DNA of 33,557 nt, taken from NCBI GenBank assembly GCA_002314795.1, contig DCHI01000021.1:1-33557 (forward strand), written 5' to 3'. The notes under the pieces are model-generated. The model was not told where the DNA came from. It ran no database searches and saw only the letters and a program-made list of their open reading frames with translations. A program made the translations under genes and the position numbers. This DNA comes from Bacteroidales bacterium UBA1756 (GTDB lineage: Bacteria; Bacteroidota; Bacteroidia; Bacteroidales; WCHB1-69). Positions 9,501 to 15,512 of the stretch are shown in pieces. Each line of letters starts with the position of its first letter. Positions within the stretch are counted from its first letter, which is position 1.

Positions 9501-12378
9501 GACTTCCGGAACTTATACTTACGCAAGAAGAACCGCAAAGAATTGTGACAGTACCGTCACTTTGCATTTGACGGTCAATCAGACCTATTACGAAATGGTG
9601 CCGCTTGCCGTTTGTGAAAATGAACTTCCTATCGAATGGCGCGGTCATATTCTGCCTCGAGGAACCCAGTCTGGTTCCTATCGTTATAACGAAACTTCCG
9701 TAGCGGGCTGCGACAGCATTGTTACGCTGTATCTTACCGTCAACCCGACGTACCGTTTCGATGAAAGTCTTTCCATTTGTGATAACGAACTTCCTTATAC
9801 TTGGCGCGATACCACCTTTGCTGTAGGTACTACTTCAAGTATCTATTTGTTTGAAAAACAATCCGCTGCAGGTTGTGATAGTACCGTCGTCCTTCGCCTG
9901 ACCGTGAATCGTTCCATCAACGAAAGTGAAACGTTGGATATTTGTCGTTCGGAACTTCCATACAGATGGCGCGACACCACTTTCCAAGCTCAATCCACTT
10001 CCGGAACCTACACGTTCCGTCGTCACACGAGCCGTGGTTGCGACAGCATTGTGACGCTCCAACTGGCCATTCACGAATCGTTCGGTTCCAATGAGTCTTT
10101 AGTGGTTTGTGAAAACGAACTTCCGGTGGAATGGCGCGGAAACATCATCCCGAGGGGAACGCATACCGGCAACATCATTTATCGTGAACAAACCTCCTTC
10201 GGCTGCGACAGCATCGTGATTCTTTCGCTCGTGGTCAATCCTTCCTATCGCCATAACGAAAGTTTGGTGATTTGTGAGAATGAACTGCCCTACGTTTGGC
10301 GCGATACGACATTCCTTTCGGGCACGCGTGGTGGCAGCTACTACTTTGAAAAACAGTCCGTTTCGGGTTGCGATAGTACCGTTCTGTTAACGTTGACGAT
10401 CCATCCATCTTTTGCTTTTGAGAATCAGATTTCCATTTGTGAAAGTGAACTTCCGTACCACTATGGTGATACTACGTTCCAAGTGGGAACGCATTCCGGC
10501 ACTTTCGTAATGCGCCGCACCTCTATGTTTGGCTGTGACAGCATCATTACGTTGCACTTGGCCGTCCATCCGACGGTGGCCGTGAACGACGCTATCGCCT
10601 TGTGCGAAAGTGAATTCCCCTACGTTTATGGCGATACGGTTTTCCAATCGGGTACCCAGACCGGAACTTACGTCCTTCGCCGCCATACCACCTTCGGTTG
10701 CGATAGTGTAGTGACACTTGCCTTGACGGTTTATCCGAGCGGATTCCAAACGAAGAACTATACGATTTGTTCGGACGAGCTTCCGTATGTGACGGACGAT
10801 ACCATCTTCCCCGTCGGAACGGTTTCCGGAACCTATCCCGTTTATTATCGTACGCAGCACGGTTGCGACAGCGTGGTCAGCATCTCCTTAGTCGTTCGCC
10901 CGACCTATTCGGAAAATGCTTCCGCGGTGATTTGTCAGAACGAATTGCCGTATTCGTGGCGCGATACCACCTTCCAAGTGGGTACCGAAAGCGGCATTTA
11001 TTCGTTTGTCCGTACCAGCTCGTTAGGCTGCGACAGTTTGGTGACCCTCGCTTTGATCGTCAATCCCGCCTTCTATTTGGATGAGGATGCCGAAGTTTGT
11101 GCCAACGGATTCCCGTTCGTATGGCGCGATACGACTTTCTTGGTAGGAACGGTTTCGGGTGAATATCAGTTCTATCGTCATACCGTTCGTGGCTGTGACA
11201 GCGTCGTGACATTGCACCTCGTGGTTAATCCGACATACAACCTTAATGAACAGATGGCCATTTGCCAGAGTGAACTTCCGTATGTGTGGCGCGATACTAC
11301 TTTCCAAACGGGAACGGCCAGCGGTTTCTACACCTTCCATCGCGTCTCCGTCAGCGGTTGCGACAGCATCGTTACGTTGGCTTTGACGGTTTATCCGAGC
11401 TCCACACAGTCGTATAACCTCCGTATCTGTACTGACGACCTTCCATACACCTGGTCTGTCACCGATACGACTTTTGAAGAGGGAACCACGTCTGGAACCT
11501 ACTATTTCCACTATACCAACATTTTGGGTTGCGATAGCAATGTCGTCTTGAACTTGGTCGTCAATGAATCCTATCGTTTCTACGACACGTTGGCCTTGTG
11601 TCGCAACGAACTTCCATACTATTATGAACCGGGACATCATACTTTCCCTGCTAATACGAATACAGGAGATTATATGTTTACATACCAGACGGTTGCCGGT
11701 TGCGATAGCATTGTTTACCTTGCTTTGACCATTCACCAAAGTTATTCTGAACAGGTGATTGAGGCCATTTGTGCTGACGATTTCCCGTTTGTATGGCGCG
11801 ATACGGCTTTCACCGACCCGTTGGATCCGGGAACCTACTTCTTTAATTTTGTCAGAACGTCTCAGTTCGGTTGTGATAGTTTGGTCTCTTTGACGCTGAC
11901 GGTCAATGCAATACCGAATGTTGTCATTACTCAAATTCCTTCTGGAAACAATGTGATGTTGTTGGCTTCCGGCACCAGCGGTTGTACCTATATGTGGAGT
12001 ACGGGTATGGATGCCACGATGATTCAGGTTCCTGCTGACTCAAGTGCCACCTATTCAGTAACTGCAACGAACATCAATACCGGTTGTTCCAATAGCACTT
12101 CCGTAGAAATCGGTGTCGGCATTTATGATAATGACGTCGTTGCTCACAACGTCGTCGTTTATCCGAACCCAACCGAAGGCAATGTTACGGTAAAAGCTGA
12201 GAATGAAGTGATTAATGAAATCCGTATTTTCAATATGGTCGGAAGATTGGTGAAAACAATCCGTGTTTCGAATACGGAGGTGGAATTGGATTTGAACGAC
12301 CTTTCAGCTGGAACTTATCTGTTGCAAATGAATATGCAACAAGGTGATGTTGTTCGTAAAAAACTTATTGTTAGATAG
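6547..12378 (+). CDS. Giant T9SS-secreted adhesin-like protein with FnIII and 21 55-aa repeats
   Basis: The protein is 1943 aa long. Residues 1-37 look like a long signal peptide (hydrophobic LLAALLLLSVTTVWA). Two jelly-roll regions of the choice-of-anchor type (about 45-205 and 304-475) alternate with fibronectin type III domains (about 214-300 and 479-570, each with the SYDVYVQAVC-type ending). From about residue 580 to 1790 come tandem units of about 55 aa with a core of C-x3-LPY-x-WRDTTF-x2-G and GCDSIVTL-x-L-x-VNP. An Ig-like stretch (about 1795-1855) precedes a C-terminal type A sorting domain (VVVYPNPTEGNVTV ... GTYLLQMN ... KKLIVR). Such proteins cross the outer membrane through the type IX system and are anchored at the cell surface. 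The exact ligand is unknown. ATG at 6547 was preferred to an in-frame TTG at 6523 because it puts the positive n-region directly before the hydrophobic core. mnmD follows 11 bp later. Confidence 0.88.
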   Translation: MNKKRLFSSSFRFALCQSRPMILLAALLLLSVTTVWAVPVADSVPEYVISTKYERDFESDSATAWNVRGILPEGWTFMFSGTDTALAPHVSADYSTTGNAILMASGNDAAYGESNVVILPQITIPLENLTLTFYSQMESGSRGRLEFGCVYQEGDSLVFQSFVSYSNTLSPMEHTCYLRTFAPYPANHRLAFRWKNQDSAAHCSIDNILLDSIPYCYVPSNVTVPYVNENSAQVTWTPGWNEHTWRVVYCPAGQSPSGVVPTTVNTPSFVITGLQPTASYDVYVQAVCSGGTYTEWTSATTFTTRCSLRQVPFMETFDSHPATAAMSPGTVPDCWEIVSSATDQGHYPHVTNTQGYIIEGNSVVMYSSSHASFGASNYLALPRFSNDLNGTSFSFTAYQYTGAPNYRFTFGYFVNDLNPSSFVALENVPVQATPSKFTYSLNGRGIPEGAQLALLQQGGVGTGFYTITVVDSISVDFLPCAPVTDIRTSNVMMTSAHVEWTPAAWEQAWRVEYGETGFAHGTGITVSTDTPAIDLEFLTGETTYDVYVQSVCDPDNLSDYSEPVSFYTYCSVMGDTTVATSCDSMSWRNHIYYETGTYFDTVPRVAAWQCDSIYTLDLTINRSVYREDTLVICQNQLPYQWGDTTFEVGTTDTNIVFKYTSSLGCDSIVALQLYVNPSYSLHFEDTICEQDLPYIWNDTIFPIGTPTGNYVFRYASVLGCDSIVNLHLVVNPGYQQLELLQVCEHEFPYTWRDTTFEEGTESGVFTFSRQSQWGCDSVVTLALVVTRSATTIYEDTICKDELPYVWRDTIFMPGTTSGYFYFQGSSSMNCENTVLHLVVGGMEQDIAHPDTVRICRNEFPYVWHGNLADVTFQSNITRGLRRVTTTGGGCTDINYLFIDILETSDVEVSETICSSELPYTTHDTTFAVGTTSGTYFVQRPLASGCINHTTIHLTVNPSYQIHDTLVLCSSELPYRWRNEWLQVGMTSGTYTYARRTAKNCDSTVTLHLTVNQTYYEMVPLAVCENELPIEWRGHILPRGTQSGSYRYNETSVAGCDSIVTLYLTVNPTYRFDESLSICDNELPYTWRDTTFAVGTTSSIYLFEKQSAAGCDSTVVLRLTVNRSINESETLDICRSELPYRWRDTTFQAQSTSGTYTFRRHTSRGCDSIVTLQLAIHESFGSNESLVVCENELPVEWRGNIIPRGTHTGNIIYREQTSFGCDSIVILSLVVNPSYRHNESLVICENELPYVWRDTTFLSGTRGGSYYFEKQSVSGCDSTVLLTLTIHPSFAFENQISICESELPYHYGDTTFQVGTHSGTFVMRRTSMFGCDSIITLHLAVHPTVAVNDAIALCESEFPYVYGDTVFQSGTQTGTYVLRRHTTFGCDSVVTLALTVYPSGFQTKNYTICSDELPYVTDDTIFPVGTVSGTYPVYYRTQHGCDSVVSISLVVRPTYSENASAVICQNELPYSWRDTTFQVGTESGIYSFVRTSSLGCDSLVTLALIVNPAFYLDEDAEVCANGFPFVWRDTTFLVGTVSGEYQFYRHTVRGCDSVVTLHLVVNPTYNLNEQMAICQSELPYVWRDTTFQTGTASGFYTFHRVSVSGCDSIVTLALTVYPSSTQSYNLRICTDDLPYTWSVTDTTFEEGTTSGTYYFHYTNILGCDSNVVLNLVVNESYRFYDTLALCRNELPYYYEPGHHTFPANTNTGDYMFTYQTVAGCDSIVYLALTIHQSYSEQVIEAICADDFPFVWRDTAFTDPLDPGTYFFNFVRTSQFGCDSLVSLTLTVNAIPNVVITQIPSGNNVMLLASGTSGCTYMWSTGMDATMIQVPADSSATYSVTATNINTGCSNSTSVEIGVGIYDNDVVAHNVVVYPNPTEGNVTVKAENEVINEIRIFNMVGRLVKTIRVSNTEVELDLNDLSAGTYLLQMNMQQGDVVRKKLIVR
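8290..11910 (+). repeat. Coding tandem repeat, about 22 units of about 165 bp (55 aa)
   Basis: One degenerate unit (from about 8290) is followed by 21 recognisable units whose C-x3-LPY cores start from 8440 to 11767, a mean spacing of about 166 bp. Almost every unit keeps two cysteines (one in the opening ICxxELPY, one in GCDS), which could form one disulfide per unit. Unit 5 is the most divergent and carries an altered middle. Units are clearly diverged at DNA level, so this is an old array and not a recent slippage tract. Confidence 0.9.
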
Positions 12379-12389
12379 TCGAGTTGAAG

Positions 12390-13073
12390 ATGGATTTTAG
12401 TAACCGACAGGTTTTTGTAACGGAGGACGGCTCGTCGTCCTTGCGATTGCGGGAAGCCGATGAACAGTATCACTCGTTTCACGGAGCTTGTCAGGAATCT
12501 CTTCACATATACATTCAGAATGGATTGCAATATCGGAATGATGGTTCCGATATTGCAATCTTGGAGTGTGGATTTGGAACGGGACTCAATGCGGCCCTCA
12601 CCTTCCAGTATGCTGGCAGTCGCAACATCAGTTACGACGCGGTGGAGGCCTACCCGTTGACGTTGGAGGAAGTCAAAACATTGAATTATGCTTCTGCTGT
12701 TAAAGACTTTCATACGGAAACGCATCTGCGTATGCACTTGGCTGTAAACCAAAGCATTGTACCACTTTCATCATCCTTTTTATTCAAAAAAACGATTGAA
12801 AAATTGGAGAATATTTCCTTTGAATCAGAAAGTTACGATGTGGTCTATTATGATATGTTCAACCCTGATTTGCAGCCCGAACTTTGGACGGAAAGTATCT
12901 TTGAAAAGATTTTTCAAACTATGCGTCCAGGGGGGATTTTAGTCACCTACTGTGCCAAAGGCCGGGTGAAGCGAGCATTGAAATCCGTCGGTTTTGATGT
13001 CGAATCACTCCCTGGCCCTGCCGGCAAACGCGAAATAACCCGCGCCCATAAACCCTCTGCAATTAGTAATTAA
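12390..13073 (+). CDS. mnmD: tRNA (mnm5s2U34)-methyltransferase MnmD
   Basis: The 227-aa protein opens with VFVTEDGSSSLRLREADEQYHSFHGACQES, the start shared by MnmC-like methyltransferases, and has ILECGFGTGLNAALTF, the SAM-binding glycine-rich motif I. VVYYDMFNPDLQPELWT and PGGILVTYCAKGRVKRAL match later SAM-fold motifs, and the end PGPAGKREITRA is typical. The stand-alone form (no FAD oxidase domain) is MnmD, which methylates nm5U to mnm5U at the wobble base of certain tRNAs. ATG at 12390 is preferred over TTG at 12384. A perfect 16-bp inverted repeat lies in the coding sequence just before motif I. The gene follows the adhesin by 11 bp and may depend on its transcript. Confidence 0.92.
   Translation: MDFSNRQVFVTEDGSSSLRLREADEQYHSFHGACQESLHIYIQNGLQYRNDGSDIAILECGFGTGLNAALTFQYAGSRNISYDAVEAYPLTLEEVKTLNYASAVKDFHTETHLRMHLAVNQSIVPLSSSFLFKKTIEKLENISFESESYDVVYYDMFNPDLQPELWTESIFEKIFQTMRPGGILVTYCAKGRVKRALKSVGFDVESLPGPAGKREITRAHKPSAISN
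12523..12560. repeat. Perfect 16-bp inverted repeat inside mnmD
   Basis: The arms 12523-12538 and 12545-12560 are exact reverse complements separated by the six bases TGATGG. The hairpin encodes the linker LQYRNDGSDIAI directly before the SAM-binding motif, a region that varies in the family. Confidence 0.9.
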
Positions 13074-13096
13074 CAATGAATAATTAACAATTAACA

Positions 13097-13194
13097 CCTC
13101 ATACTTCATACTTTTTACTTCATACTTCATACCTCATACTTCATACTTCATACCTCATACTTCATACTTTATACTTCATACCTCATACTTCATA
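13097..13194 (+). repeat. 14-copy tandem heptamer array (CYTCATA) in the obgE leader
   Basis: Fourteen 7-bp units run in perfect register: nine are CTTCATA, four CCTCATA-like positions are interspersed, and two units vary (CTTTTTA, CTTTATA). The array ends six bases before the obgE start codon, so it fills the place of the translation-initiation region. The preceding 13060-13096 is an AT-rich stretch with repeated AATTAACAAT-type words. No gene or TAnnTTTG promoter was seen in 13074-13199. Confidence 0.92.
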
Positions 13195-13199
13195 CTTAT

Positions 13200-14210
13200 A
13201 TGGCAAACGAAAACTTTATTGATTGTGTAAATATTTTCTGTCGTTCTGGCAACGGTGGAGCGGGCTCCGCACATTTGGCTCGCACGGCACAGGATCCGAA
13301 GGCCGGTCCGGACGGCGGCGATGGCGGAAAAGGCGGTAATGTCATTTTAAAGGGAAACAGAAACCTGTGGACCTTGTTGCACTTGCGATATACCAAGCAC
13401 ATTTTTGCAGAGAACGGTGGCAACGGAAGTGCTAATCTTTGTTTTGGGAAAAACGGAAAGAACGCCATTATCGAGGTCCCGCTCGGCACCATTGTTCGTG
13501 ATATGGAAACGGGAGAGCAGATTGGCGAAGTGTTGGAAGACGGTCAGGAGGCCATCATTATGAAAGGCGGTAGGGGAGGACAAGGCAATGTCCATTTCAA
13601 GAGTGCCACTCGACAGACGCCGCGTTTTGCACAGCCCGGTGAAGAGGGCGTTGAAGGTTGGGTTACGCTGGAACTCAAGGTTTTAGCCGATGTCGGTTTG
13701 GTTGGATTTCCTAATGCTGGAAAATCCACACTCATTTCCGTCATTTCCAATGCCAAGCCCAAAATCGCGGATTACCCTTTCACCACGTTAGTTCCGAATT
13801 TGGCAATGGTCTCTTATCGCGGCTATAAGTCTTTCGTCATAGCAGACATCCCTGGAATCATTGAGGGTGCGTCCGAAGGAAAGGGAATCGGACTTCGTTT
13901 CCTTCGCCACATCGAACGCAATTCCATTCTGCTGTTCCTCATTCCCGTCATTTCAGAAAATATAGCTAAAGAATACAAGATTCTTTTGAATGAATTGAAA
14001 TCGTATAACGAGGAACTGATTGATAAAAAGCAGATTGTTGCGATTACCAAATGTGATTTGGTTGAAGAGGATGAAATCAAAAAGTTGAAGAAAAAATTGA
14101 AACTGCCGGCTCCTACCATCTTTATCTCATCGCACGCACAGAAGAATCTTATTGAACTGAAAGATATGATTTGGGCTGCTTTGAATGAGGATGAAGAAGC
14201 TCAGGGTTAG
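13200..14210 (+). CDS. obgE: Obg-family GTPase ObgE/CgtA
   Basis: The protein of 336 aa has the glycine-rich Obg fold (residues about 1-158, with GNGGAGSAHLAR, GPDGGDGGKGGNV and KGGRGGQGNVHFKS) followed by a GTPase domain with G1 GFPNAGKST at about 171, the G2/switch segment YPFTTL, G3 DIPGI and a TKCD nucleotide-specificity motif. ObgE binds the large ribosomal subunit and links ribosome assembly to growth and stress. The length of about 330 aa matches Bacteroidetes Obg without a C-terminal OCT domain. The start ATG at 13200 has no recognisable ribosome-binding site, only the heptamer array. The 3' end abuts a decayed nuclease remnant on the other strand. Confidence 0.96.
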   Translation: MANENFIDCVNIFCRSGNGGAGSAHLARTAQDPKAGPDGGDGGKGGNVILKGNRNLWTLLHLRYTKHIFAENGGNGSANLCFGKNGKNAIIEVPLGTIVRDMETGEQIGEVLEDGQEAIIMKGGRGGQGNVHFKSATRQTPRFAQPGEEGVEGWVTLELKVLADVGLVGFPNAGKSTLISVISNAKPKIADYPFTTLVPNLAMVSYRGYKSFVIADIPGIIEGASEGKGIGLRFLRHIERNSILLFLIPVISENIAKEYKILLNELKSYNEELIDKKQIVAITKCDLVEEDEIKKLKKKLKLPAPTIFISSHAQKNLIELKDMIWAALNEDEEAQG

Positions 14211-14511
14211 TTTTTGCAATAGCAAGTTTTGCTTTCGCTTCGCCTTCAGCGCGACCTTCCTCGCGGGCACATTCGCGTTCAAATTCGTTCGTGTCTTGCA
14301 CGTCCTGATAGTCGTAGATGCTTTTCTTGTAATTTTCTTGTTCCATTGGCGTCAATTTTTGGATTAGGCCTTGTTCAAAGAAATCCTGAAACAGTGGGTT
14401 CTCAAACGGACAGACTGGAAAATTAGCGCTCCCCATATTTTTGATTACAAACAGCCAACGTTGCAAGTCGTTGCTGAATTTCTGTTCCTTGAAAAGGCGT
14501 GTAAAGTACAT
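14211..14511 (-). pseudogene. C-terminal remnant of an Rpn/PD-(D/E)XK nuclease-family transposase
   Basis: The minus-strand reading gives DLQRWLFVIKNM, then ENPLFQDFFEQGLIQKLTP, MEQENYKKSIYDYQDV and a charged tail REEGRAEGEAKAKLAIAK. That order matches the C-terminal third of Rpn-type recombination-promoting nucleases (PD-(D/E)XK nuclease family transposases), with W-[LY]-F-x-K-N, EREAYEESLKDYRD-like and REEGREEG-like segments. The catalytic N-terminal two thirds are absent, and the frame runs off the expected end into the antisense strand of obgE (to 14149), so both ends are lost. This family is present in many nearly identical copies in Bacteroidetes, and scars like this are common. Confidence 0.7.
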
Positions 14512-14626
14512 ATTTTTTGAAAAAACGCAGTTCGCCCCGAAGACGGGATTTTGGGAGTTTTTACTTCTTCACGTCCAATTTTTGGACATTAGGTGTCTAT
14601 TTTTTTTACATATATTTTCAATTGAT

Positions 14627-14663
14627 TTTTTATAATTATTTCAAATAGAGATAATTATAAAAA
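14627..14663. repeat. 13-bp perfect AT-only inverted repeat upstream of the ABC operon
   Basis: Arms 14627-14639 and 14651-14663 are exact reverse complements around an 11-base loop, 40 bp before the ATPase start. A second small inverted repeat (GTCCAA, TTT, TTGGAC) lies at 14573-14587. No TAnnTTTG element was seen in 14512-14703. Either repeat could be an operator, but low sequence complexity makes chance possible. Confidence 0.45.
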
Positions 14664-14703
14664 TGGAATGATTTTGGCATAACATAGGTCGCTAAAAAAT
14701 AAA

Positions 14704-15372
14704 ATGATGATACGTTTAGAAAAAATCAGTAAGAGTTTTTCCTCCAAGGGAGTGGAAACCGTTGCCTTGAGGGCGGTGGATTTTACCATAGACCGTGGTG
14801 ATTTTGTTGCGCTGATGGGTCCGTCGGGATGCGGCAAGACGACTTTGCTTAATATTTTGGGACTGTTGGAAAGCCCCACCTCCGGACGCTATTTCTGGAA
14901 TGAACAGGAAATGACGCACTTGCGCGAACGCGAGCAACTTCGCTTTCGTCGTGGTGGAATCGGTTTTGTCTTTCAAAGTTTCAATCTGATTGACGAATTG
15001 ACGGTCTTTGAAAATGTGGAGCTCCCATTGACCTACCTTCGTATGTCGCGTTCGGAACGCCGCGCCCGTGTGGAAGAACTGCTGCAGCGGATGAATATGG
15101 CTCATCGTTCCTCGCACTATCCGCAACAGTTATCGGGAGGTCAACAGCAGCGGGTGGCCATTGCGCGTGCCGTGGCGGCCAGGCCGGAACTCATCCTCGC
15201 CGATGAACCAACCGGCAATCTCGATAGCCAAAACGGACTTGAAGTGTTGCGCCTTCTGACAGAACTTAACCAAGAGGGAACTACCATCATTATGGCCACG
15301 CATTCCCAGCACGATGCAGAGTTCGCTCGCCGCATTGTTCCCCTATTTGATGGTGCTATCGTTGGAAAATAG
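14704..15372 (+). CDS. ABC transporter ATPase, MacB/LolD type
   Basis: The 222-aa nucleotide-binding subunit has Walker A GPSGCGKTTL (about residue 39), Q-loop GFVFQSFNLID, signature LSGGQQQRVAIARA, Walker B LILADEPTGNLDS and an H-loop ATHS. The LolD/FtsE/MacB group is recognised by the NLDSQNG-type D-loop and the short length. It should dimerise on the cytoplasmic face and drive the two FtsX-type permeases encoded next (41 bp and then 33 bp apart). The group powers mechanotransmission rather than classical transport across the membrane: lipoprotein release, peptide export or envelope signalling. ATG at 14704 and 14707 are equally possible. No separate promoter motif was found. Confidence 0.95.
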   Translation: MMIRLEKISKSFSSKGVETVALRAVDFTIDRGDFVALMGPSGCGKTTLLNILGLLESPTSGRYFWNEQEMTHLREREQLRFRRGGIGFVFQSFNLIDELTVFENVELPLTYLRMSRSERRARVEELLQRMNMAHRSSHYPQQLSGGQQQRVAIARAVAARPELILADEPTGNLDSQNGLEVLRLLTELNQEGTTIIMATHSQHDAEFARRIVPLFDGAIVGK

Positions 15373-15397
15373 TTTATTATCAATTATTTATAAAATA

Positions 15398-15512
15398 ATA
15401 AAACCAGAAGAGTATGAAACCGTTCACCCCTTTCAGAAAAAATGTTGCCACCCTCCTCAATGTGTTAGGACTGGCCGTCGCTTTTGCCGCATTCATCATT
15501 TTGATGAAACAA
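15398..15512 (+). repeat. 115-bp perfect direct repeat, copy 1 (start of first permease)
   Basis: This segment is identical base for base to 18032-18146, at an offset of 2634 bp. It covers 16 bases upstream of the ATG and the first 33 codons, including the first membrane helix. Identity stops abruptly on both sides. Confidence 0.97.

Noticed and set aside
8584..11934. Long open frames on the minus strand opposite the adhesin repeats (up to about 300 codons)
   Set aside because: They are antisense shadows of the 55-aa repeat, share its periodicity, lack start signals and contain no recognisable domain.
13097..13194. Possible CRISPR array
   Set aside because: The units are contiguous 7-mers with no spacers and there are no cas genes.
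14670..14695. A TGGCAT word that resembles the -24 half of a sigma-54 promoter before the ABC ATPase
   Set aside because: The required GC element is not at the correct distance; the nearest GC is about three bases too far away, so the spacing does not fit.
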